Origin: Talpa occidentalis
Lineage: Eukaryota; Chordata; Mammalia; Eulipotyphla; Talpidae
Assembly: GCF_014898055.3 (NCBI RefSeq)
Contig: NW_023601433.1
Location: 68,396,767 to 68,460,766 of the forward strand
Reading direction: 5' to 3'
Length of the DNA stretch: 64,000 nt
A program made the position numbers and the translations under genes. The first letter of the stretch is position 1. Each line of letters starts with the position of its first letter. The notes under the pieces are model-generated. The model worked only from the letters and a program-made list of their open reading frames with translations, was not told the DNA's origin and ran no database searches. Below are positions 55,340-64,000 of this stretch, in pieces.

Positions 55340-56260
55340 TCAAGTAGAATTTACACACAATAATTTTCCCACTTTCGGTCTATAGTCTGATGTGCTTTGG
55401 TGAATGTACACAGTTGTGCAACCACAGTGGAGTTTTACAACACTCTCACCCTAAGTCCTTCCTTGGGCCCGTGGTACTCAACCCCCTACCCCTGCCTCCG
55501 CACCTTGTCCCAGAGCTAGCTTTCACTGCTCTGCTTTTGCCTTTTACAGATGTGTGGGATCCCATAGTATATACTCCTGTGCGTCTTGCTTTCATTCTAC
55601 AGAACATTTGTGAGATTCTTTCAGTCTTCGTATTTCAGTACTTCTTTTCTTTTCATACCTGGTCCGTATGTGGTATATCCCTACCCCATTTTGTTTGTCA
55701 ATAGACGAGCCTTTGGGTTGTTTCTCTTTGGGGTATTATTTGTATAATGCTACTAAAAGCATTCATGTTCTATTCTATGGGCATGCTCCCTTTTTTCTTA
55801 GGTTTTATTTTTCTTAAATTTCAGGTAGGATGAAAATGTTGGTACACAAAGTAGTAATTTTGTATACAATATGATACATGTATATTTTACTTGCAAAGAA
55901 ACTGTCAAACTCTTTGAATGGGTTGTACCATTTTACATTGTACTGACAATATAAGAGGATTCCAGTTGCACCACATTCTCATCAACACTAGGTTTTATCA
56001 GTAATTGTCTTTTTAGTCATTCTTCTAACCCAGCTAATTATGGATTTAATTCAAATTCCCTATTGACCAATGTTGCTAAACATAGTTCCATGTACTTATT
56101 GGCCATTTATTTAGTTTTCTTTTGTTAATGTCCAATTTGTGCCTATTTTCTAGATCATTTCTCTTAATATTGAGGTTGAGGTTTAAAAGGCCTTTTTTAT
56201 ACTATATTATATAATATTTTACATTATGGGTTTTTTTTCTTCCGATATAAGTTCATAAAC
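55340..56260 (-). mobile_element. Old LINE-1, reverse orientation
   Basis: GTACACAGTTGTGCAACCAC, TGGTATATCCCTACCCC, CATTTTACATTGTACTGACA and CCAGTTGCACCACATTCTC are the collinear reverse-strand signature of L1 ORF2 and 3' UTR. Decayed. L1 sequence probably resumes at about 56340-56560. Confidence 0.75.
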
Positions 56261-56264
56261 ATTT

Positions 56265-56323
56265 TTTTTTTTTTAAAGATTTATTTATTTATTTATACAA
56301 GCACTGGGTACAGTCAGAAGCGC
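56265..56323 (-). mobile_element. SINE tail only (5'-truncated)
   Basis: The T-run then AAGATTTATTTATTTATTTA and ACTGGGTACAGTCAGAAGCG is just the 3' end of the family SINE. AAACATTTTTTTT and AAACACTTTTTTT flank it. Confidence 0.85.
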
Positions 56324-56599
56324 ATTAAACACTTTTTTTCCTCCGATCCTGTTTCTTGTCTTTTCTTTTTTTGTGGTATTTTTCAAGAATTAGAATTTTA
56401 ATAGAGTATGATAGATCAGTCTTTGTCCTTTATAATTTATCCTTTTTATGGCCTCATCTAAGAAATCTTTGTCTAACTCAGAGCCACAAAAATATTCTCC
56501 TGTGTTTCCTTCTGAAGCAAATAATTTGTATAACGAGGTAGATATCATAAATATGGAATAAGATTATGGAGAGCCATCAAACTATAAGCTATTGTTATT

Positions 56600-59500
56600 C
56601 TTAAAAAGCAAGTACAGCAAATGAATCCGAAATAATAATGAAAGATGAATAAAGCAAAAAACTTTTATAAATAAATAACATTTAACATCTAAATGTAAGA
56701 CAAATTATGAACAAAAGCTCAAGATGGGTGATCATGGATAAGGTCGAGGTAGGTAACAGCAAGAGAGAAGATACACAATGCCTATTTCAAAGACAGCAAA
56801 AACCCTACAAGGTATAAGTTATAGTGAAATGTTTAAATCTAGAAAATACCTTATTTTCTCACCCAAACCCTTGGATCTAATTTGACTCATCCTCTTTTCC
56901 TCACATATCTCTGGCCCCTGGCATGAAGGACTAGACTTTCTGTGACCTGCCCAGATTATGTTGGCTTTTGTGTACTCTGCTATTCTAAACCTGAGGCTCT
57001 CAAAATCTAGCCTTGGTCCCTGCTTTTGTCTGCTAAGCTTTTAGGTTGTCTATTCTCCACAGTTGAGTTGTCCTGGGCCTCAGAGGATTCTAGCCCTGGA
57101 AATCCAAGCCCCAGCCTGGTCATATAACAGGAAGCTGACAATCAATCTTCCACTGTGAATGAAGGGGAGATTTAGAAGGGCTTTGAAGCTTGAATTACAC
57201 ACATTCACTTGTATGTGTATTTTCTTGTAAGTAGATGACATAAACTTATAGTAAATAATTCCTTTTATTGTGGTTCTCCCCATTTTTCTGTGTTCTTAAG
57301 CATGTGAGTGTGGACACACCAATTGGGTCAACCCAAGTTCCACAGGTTTGCTCTGTTTCAATACTTACTAGAAGTAGAAGCTTAAATTACCTCATTGAGC
57401 TCTGAAGAAAGTAGGGAGATGAAGACTGACTGTATCATGCAGAATCTACACTTTGTGTAACCTATTAACATCTAAGCAAGGTCATCAAGAGTTGAGCCAA
57501 TGAATAAACCTTCAAGTTTGGAAAAACTATATAGACTTCAGACAAATCTACTAATGTCTTTTTTTGTTCTCTGGACCCCCATTCCCTTCCATAAGACTCT
57601 ATTTTGAGCATGGCAGAAGTTCTGGAATCAAAGAGGTAAAGGACAAGTCTGTCATACCCAAGGTGTATACTGGTGGGGAATTACTGCTGAGAGAAGGAAC
57701 ATTTGACCCTGAATTCTAATACTCAATATTTCTGCCCCACTGTGATGATTTCTGGGAGACTTGACTCTTACCTTAGTCTGAATCAAGTATGCAAAAAAAC
57801 TAGGGACCTGATTTTCATAGCATGGTTGAGACATTGTGGGAGAGTGCAAAAGATTTGCTTGGTCAGTATGAAGAGGGTCTGTTCACCTGCCTCATTCTGC
57901 TCCTGCTGGACTTAGAAGTTCTTGAAGGCAGAGACTGTTTCTTAAAATCTTTGTATCTCAAGCACAGGTGATTGGTGGTATTTAAGTTACAGGGAATTCT
58001 TCTAGAAATCTTTTTCTTTTTGCCCAATTAAGTTCTGATTCCAGATAATGACTGACAATAGGTGAGGCTACCTAGAATTATATTTGATCTGATTCATTTA
58101 ACTTTAATGTCTCAATTTTCATTCTAAAATTGTGGATATAAATCAGAAAAAGGTTGCTATTCATGAGATGGAAGGTTGTAAGTTAATTTTGAATGGTTTA
58201 GTTACTTAAAGTTGGGGGAAGAAAATACCACAACTAAATTACTTTTTTTATGTTAATTCACTATTTTCCCCCTTTTTCAAATTAATTTCCTTACATCATT
58301 GTTCATTTTTGTGTAGTATTTGTATAACCAAATTTAATACTCATATCCTTTACCTTCGGATTGAGATCTCTCAGTCAGGTCCCATCCTGTCTTTTAATAT
58401 TATTTCCCCAAAGTTATGAACAGAGTTTGAAAATAAAATATCTGTTCTAATAATGGGAAATACTCAGGCATTTTAAATACAGGTTATTCTGTGACTCTTT
58501 TTCTCTCCAGATGTTTATGAGATGCCAGAATAATCAGAACTGGAAAAATCTATGAAACTAAAGTAAAACAGTATATGTTCTACTTCAGGAAAAAAAAAAG
58601 AACCTTGTCATGTTGCCTTTGATACACACAACTTGACTGACATAGTTTGACTCAATGATAAGGGACAGGGGAAAGTCACACTCAAGTAATGATGCTTTTA
58701 CAAAGGTGGGGACAACTGTGTTCATTTTTGCCTTGTTCAGTTCTTTAATCAATTTTTTCAGGTTGTCAGAGCAATACATGCTCACATTGGAAAATCCACA
58801 AAAGTATAGATAATTATAACACAACACAGTAATATCTGGAGATAAATACCTGTTTCACCTACTAGAATGGCTCTACCTGATTGTCTTTGTGAAGCAGAAC
58901 CATATTCCAGGTGATGTGAATAATGTATCATTAAACACATGTGATTGAAAGAAAGGGCTGTACATGCACAATTTGACCTGGTTGAATATGAAAATATTTC
59001 ATAAGATTTGAACTTCTTATAGTATCCACAAGCCCAAAGATCTCTTATTTCAGAGGATTTCTTATTGAAGACCTGTGGTCTCCTACAAAGAATTACCTAA
59101 TGGAAATAGTTTTGGCACACCAAGTGTCTACTGCTGTAGCTCAATGTGGTGAACAAAAATCTGTGGGATATGTGAATTACTTCTAGTTATACTTACGAAT
59201 TTATACTTAGTTATACTTAGGAAGTTATACTTATCCAAAGAACTATGGCTTTCCTATAACTGCCACATAATGAAATCTCTCTCTCTTGTAACCATAAGGT
59301 GATCTGATTTATTATGTGTGCTGAATTCATAGCTTCACTAGCCCTGAAAAGCAATGACTATCTCAGTAGCAATAAGAAACCATGTCATTGGCTAGGCAAT
59401 AGTCTTAGAGTTTCATTTTCCAATGTAATAAACCTGGGAAGAAAATATTTCCAAATTATGTGTAACTTGTGGTCAAAATATAGGGAGAACTCTTAGAACT

Positions 59501-59620
59501 CAATATAGTTATAAGACAGTTAAAAGTAGGAAAATATTAGGTATGTAACTAATGTAACAAAAGAAGATATGTAAATGATTAGCAAGTATAGATAATGAGT
59601 TTATCATCATTAGTCATGAT
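56600..59620. other. Intergenic, no gene seen
   Basis: Only a short tandem array of TTATACTTA units (59187-59233) stands out. No element is named. Confidence 0.4.
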
Positions 59621-59629
59621 GGAAATGAA

Positions 59630-60420
59630 GATTTATAACAGAAGGAGACCACTACGCACCCACTAGAATGGTTAAAACTAAAAGGACTGACAATAGCAAG
59701 TGTTGTAGAGCATATGAAGCAAATGGATCTCTTACTCACTTCTGGTGGGAATGTAAATATAGTATAGCTCCCTTGAAAAACAGTTTGGCACATTCTCATA
59801 TTATCAAATATACACATGGCATACGACCCAGAAACTTCATTCTTGGGTATTTTCCCAAGGAAGGAGAAACATATGCTCACACAAAAACCCATGTATAAAT
59901 GTTTAGAGCAGATTTATTCATAATAGTCCAAAACTGGAAAGAACCCAAATATCCATCAACCAGTGAAAGGATGCTGTAGTTCCAGGCAGTACAATACTAC
60001 TCGGCAATATGTGGAGACAAGTTGCCGACACATGCAATGACATGGGCAAGTCTCAAAAGTACTGTGAAAAACTAAAGAAACCAGACAAAAAGCACAACAA
60101 ATTGTGCAGTTCCATTAATAAGACAGTCTGTAAGAGGCAAAATTATGGGAGAGAAAACAGATCGGTAGTTCCCAAGTAATGGGATAAAGAGGTTTGACTG
60201 CAAAGGAGCATGAGTGGAATTGGGATGATGACAATGTTTCTGTCTTCATTATGGTAATGGCTAAATTACTGTGAGCACTTATCAAAACCCATCCCATTGT
60301 AAATTAGAACCATCCAAAATTATCCTGTGTAGTAAAGAGGGAGTGTGAAAAAATAATTGAGAGTTTGAATTATTTCATAAACTTTACAAATTTATTATGA
60401 CATTGTATTTTCATGATTTA
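59630..60420 (+). mobile_element. Old LINE-1 3' part
   Basis: CACTTCTGGTGGGAATGTAA, then CGACCCAGAAACTTCATTC, AACCCAAATATCCATCAACC and ATGACATGGGCAAGTCTC follow old L1 ORF2 and 3' UTR order on the + strand. Frames are broken. Confidence 0.8.
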
Positions 60421-60879
60421 CTAACATCATGTTGGTTCAACACATGACTATGAGTCAAGTTGACCTCAATTTAAGTGGAGTGACCTTATGGCAATTACAT
60501 CATTCATTCTCGTAGGGTCATGGTGGGAACTTAATGATGCATTTTAACCACTTTATAATTGCCTGACCTCACAGTGAGCAGTCAACAAATGTTAGTTAAT
60601 TAAAGAAACAGCCAGTTTATATGTGGGGGTAGACACATATAAACAAAAAAAAAATTCACAATGTCCATGAAAGTAGAAGAAATAGAGCAAGTAGAAGGTG
60701 CAGTTGGGCACAAAATGAAAAGTGTTTCACTGTGTCTAAAGAAAATACAAGTTTCTGGGGGAAATCATGACAAAAATAAATTCTGAAAGGTGAATGAATA
60801 GTTTTTAGACTGATTGGGGAAGACAGGGCATTAAATGTCATGACATATTTGAAGAATTATCAGCATTTTCTTTTTTCTT

Positions 60880-61690
60880 TGAATAATTACAGAAGCTAAT
60901 GCAGAGGGGTCAGCCAGAATAAGATCTTGAATGCTAATTTAAGAATCTTGCTGCATCACATCATGTATGTGATGGAATAATTGGGTGTCAGTAAGGAAAG
61001 AGGCCAATTACAAGGATTACTTTGGTCATCCTAGAGAAGATGGATAGAATCTAGAGGATGAGATAAATGAAAGCAGGTAAAAGAAAGTGACATTCTGTAC
61101 TTGGGCTATGGGAATGAAAAGGTAGGATAATTACAAGGTATGGAGGGGGATGCAGTAGCTGTATATGCAGTAGAATGGATCTAGAACAACTGTCAGACTT
61201 CATGCTTGGATAACTGGGTGGTGGTGGTGAAACAGGGGAACATCTGATTGACCCATTCCATGATCCAGGAAGTACAGTTACATAAAAGGTCTCTGAGGAG
61301 CAACTGCCACAATGACTTGTGGTGGAGCAGCAGGGTGAAAGAACTCCACCGCTACTGCCAGCTCCCACCACTGAGGTGGCTGGGTTGGGATAACAGTAGT
61401 ACCTCTTGATAAATAGAAAACATATTTATGTGGGGAAATGGTAAGTTTAGGAGGGTAATGTTGACGTTTGAGGTGACTGTGGACATTCAAGTAGAGCTTT
61501 CCAGTAGGAGGAAGGATAAATAAGCCAAAGCATTGGATTCCAATAGGGGAATATACATATGAGTTAAAGTCAGAGAAAGACATTTTGGGGAGTTCTGAAG
61601 GGAAATGATAAAGCCCATGGGAACAGACTCGGCACCCTCGTGCATAGGAAGTTGGCAATGAAGGTGGCAGCTTAGGGCTGTGGCGATTTG
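60880..61690. repeat. L2-like relic (probable)
   Basis: Phrases such as AAGAGGCCAATTACAAGGAT and CTTTGGTCATCCTAGAGAAG, and the later TTGGAAGTCATCTACACAAA, resemble an L2 3' region. It is heavily decayed. Confidence 0.4.
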
Positions 61691-61969
61691 GAAGTCATCT
61701 ACACAAACATTGCTGCGGAGGCCAGTCTTTGGGAGAATACACAATAGCATCTCAGTATGTGACTCCACAGCCAGTCCTCTGCTGAAGCTGCAGCGTCAGC
61801 TGATTTACCATGTTCACCTTGGTTGGTCCACAACTAGGAATAGGAGGCTTCCCAGTGTCTAACCGGCTCCAAAGCACAAGACTTGGAGAAGTGAAGACAC
61901 ATTGCTGTTTCCCAGAGTGAATAAAGGACGCCTCATGTGATGCACCGTATGCGGGTTAGCTCTCCCTCG

Positions 61970-62010
61970 GGTTGTGCGCAGGCGCCGCCTGGTGTTGCAT
62001 AGCAACCAGG
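61970..62010 (+). promoter_or_regulatory. Putative promoter: NRF1-like site and RFX X-box-like repeat
   Basis: TGCGCAGGCGC (61975-61985) is close to the NRF1 consensus. GTTGCATAGCAAC (61994-62006) is an inverted repeat of RFX half sites GTTGC and GCAAC with a 3-nt centre, one base shorter than the classical X-box. RFX factors drive ciliary genes, which fits an ARMC3-like promoter directly upstream of ARMC3-intron homology. Confidence 0.6.
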
Positions 62011-62100
62011 GACCGCTGAGGATCCGGAGCTGTGCTCAGGCAGTTGCAGGGGCGCTTGGTGCATTCTGAAGAGCGGTTGCTTGGCTGCATCTTCTGGCAG
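62010..62100 (+). other. Putative non-coding first exon of an ARMC3-like copy
   Basis: It lies between the promoter motifs and a strong donor (GGCAG|GTAAAG at 62101). Homology to ARMC3 intron 1 starts about 210 bp later. No coding frame is expected, since ARMC3 starts in exon 2. The upstream boundary is a guess. Confidence 0.5.
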
Positions 62101-62309
62101 GTAAAGGCAGACTGGAGGTTGCCTGTCTATCCACGCGGTTTGGAGAGGCCCAGGGTAGAGGCCCCAGCAAAACCTGGGGAAGGAGAAGGTGCCCCGCTAG
62201 TGGGAACCTCCCAGAAAACTGAGGGAACCAACCTCTTATTAGGAGTTAGTCAGGGATTAAGGTATGTTTCATCAGCTTTGCGGCCACCTCCTTTTTTTTT
62301 TTTTTTTTT

Positions 62310-64000
62310 GGTTAGACCCATAGAAGTTTGTCTAATAAAACCTCAGCTAATAGACCATTTTAGTGGGAAAATGTAATAAACAGTAAGTTTCATGATGTAC
62401 AGTTTTAAAAACATTCCAACAAAATTACAAACATCCATTTCATGTGGAGGACAATAAATGTTTATGGACTTTTCTGACATTTTTAGGAACTTGATAGAAA
62501 TGTGGCATTATAACTGCATTTAAAAAGAAAGGCTTTATTTCTTCTTGTACAACTGAATTTTTACAGGCCACCTCTCATTTAACTGAGGCTCCAGAGGAGA
62601 TCTGTGCCTCCAAGATTCTGTTATTTAACTGTGAGCAACTCAAGAAGAGGATTTCCACTTGTTCTAGCCATCCTCTTTGCAAGATAGTCTTCTCAAAATA
62701 GTCTTTCCCCATAGAAGACATTGAAGAACATATAGACTGAAAATTCACAAAGAAATAAAATGATCATGAAGTTCATGGAAAAAAGGCAACTCCAATTTCA
62801 AGATAATGCATATTGAAAGAAGATTTGTTTCCATCCTCAATGCCATGAAGTTCATACATTTTCACTCAATTATTTCACTAGTAGGGATTTATCTTAAAGA
62901 AACAGTTGCAGATATGGGTGAAAATGTTATGTCTAAGGATGTTTCTTTATTGCAACCTTGTCCATGATCCAGCTTATTGGAAACAAGGTCTACAATGGAG
63001 GTTGGATTGTAAAATATTTTAAATGATATGCTGATCCAATTGAATTATTTGGAGCACTATATGGAGACTGATATTTCATGAACTAGCTCAAAAATTTAAA
63101 AATTTAGTAGAAAACGGTCCCAGGAAAGGAAGTTGAAAATAGGGGATAAAAATCTAGGTGTGAGGATAAAATCCCTCTAGGAAACAACACACAAGGAACT
63201 GTTTTGAAGTGTGCTGATTTCCCTAAGCTTATTTCTTGTCGATTTTTATTTTATTCCATTTTCCCTTCTCTGCTTTCCAAATTTTCTATACTGTATTTTC
63301 ACTGAAAAAGAACCTGGACTTATATTGTACAGAACTGTACAATTAAAATGGATAAAGAGGTCAAATTTATGTAAATTTTGGCAGGTATAAAATAGTCAAG
63401 GCAAACAGCTAGTTTGCTTCAAAAAGTTAGAGATTTGTTTTCATGTATTGACATATTTTGCTTTAAAGGAAAACAAACCTTGAAAGAATAGAGAGGTCAT
63501 TTACTGTATCATGTTGAATTTAAGTGAAAGGTAGTTTGCTAAGCTTTTTTTAAGCCCTTAGGATCATCTCTGAGGCTCATTGCTTCCTGCCTATGTCAGC
63601 GCAAACTAAGCACTTACTGCCGTTCAGCAGTACCCACGACTAGCTCCATCACTATAATTCCCTGAGTTTAGGCTGTTTCAGCATCTGTGGTCTTCAATAT
63701 GCAATTACTCAAAACCATCCTCCTGAAATAAGTTTTTGAGTGAAAATCAGATAACTTAAAGCATATTTATGCATGTATAATTTAATTACTTCTTGAATAT
63801 TATTCCTACGGAATCGTTTTGTAAATCCAAGGGTGCTTTACTTTGGAACTGGTTATAAAGAGCCAAGAAATCTTTTTTTCCCTGGTGTTTAGTCAAAGAA
63901 TAGATTTTCATTTGTGCTAGTTCCTGTGTGTCTGCCTCAAAAGATTATAGGCACAATTCTAAGGTGTGTGCTTTTCAAGCACCTATGTAAGATGCTTGAG
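62310..64000 (+). repeat. Segmental duplication, right copy (second ARMC3 intron 1)
   Basis: Collinear with 36-1680 and in the same orientation, and still matching at the window edge (CTTTTCAAGCACCTATGTAAGATGCTTGAG-like end against about 1650-1680). It keeps an old L1-like stretch at about 62830-62990 (CACTAGTAGGGATTTATC, GATATGGGTGAAAATGTTATG) that the left copy has lost. The exon matching 3013-3060 would lie roughly 1.3 kb past the window. Confidence 0.9.

Noticed and set aside
61278..61768. Overlapping reverse frames of 126 and 93 codons
   Set aside because: The region looks like a decayed L2 relic. There is no domain and no splice or promoter context.
62032..62376. 114-codon frame over the putative first exon
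   Set aside because: It runs through a strong splice donor into intron-homologous DNA and a poly-T stretch, and has no domain. The ARMC3 first exon is expected to be non-coding.
62310..64000. Assembly error or uncollapsed haplotype as the cause of the end-to-end match
   Set aside because: The copies differ by roughly one base in five with many indels, far more than alleles would. The flanking sequences also differ.
1..64000. CRISPR arrays, tRNA or rRNA genes, bacterial operon features
   Set aside because: The DNA is mammalian nuclear. The tRNA-like sequences are SINE heads lacking a full cloverleaf, and no regularly spaced repeat array exists.

Overview
The window is nuclear DNA from a placental mammal. 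The evidence is a split gene with GT-AG introns, many tRNA-derived SINEs with AAATAAAT-type tails, LINE-1 pieces, MIR/L2 relics, MaLR-type LTRs, Tigger-type DNA transposons and a CpG island. The dominant SINE does not match the primate Alu, rodent B1/B2, horse ERE, dog CAN, pig PRE1, rabbit C or elephant AfroSINE consensus as I know them, so I do not name a species.

Positions 1 to about 40,030 hold ARMC3 (armadillo repeat containing 3) on the + strand. All coding exons are present: 18 exons from the ATG at 3013 to the TAA at 39011. Joined, they give an intact 870-residue protein with no frameshift (2613 nt including stop). The order is an armadillo-repeat array (about residues 15-600), a Ser- and Lys/Glu-rich linker, and a C-terminal EDR1-like domain. 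The non-coding first exon should lie just left of the window. Introns carry at least 14 SINE copies, many with clear target-site duplications.

Positions 40,030 to 61,900 show no convincing protein-coding gene. They hold a variant SINE, a damaged LINE-1 ORF2 piece, an orphan CpG island (41.5-42.7 kb) with a GC-rich minisatellite, a solo LTR flanked by a 5-bp duplication, a 5'-truncated LINE-1 with a perfect 17-bp duplication that split an older MaLR LTR, and older L1, L2, MIR and MLT relics.

The main discovery is at the two ends. The last 1.7 kb (62,310-64,000) is a diverged, same-orientation copy of the first 1.7 kb (about 36-1680), which is ARMC3 intron 1. Just upstream of the right-hand copy (61,970-62,100) lie an NRF1-like site, an RFX X-box-like inverted repeat and an exon-like segment ending in a good splice donor. 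This is what the 5' end of a ciliary gene such as ARMC3 should look like. The simplest reading is an old tandem duplication of at least the ARMC3 5' end, and possibly of the whole gene, continuing beyond the right edge. The left copy also carries three inverted repeats and a 26-nt templated insertion that the right copy lacks, which are scars of template-switch mutation.
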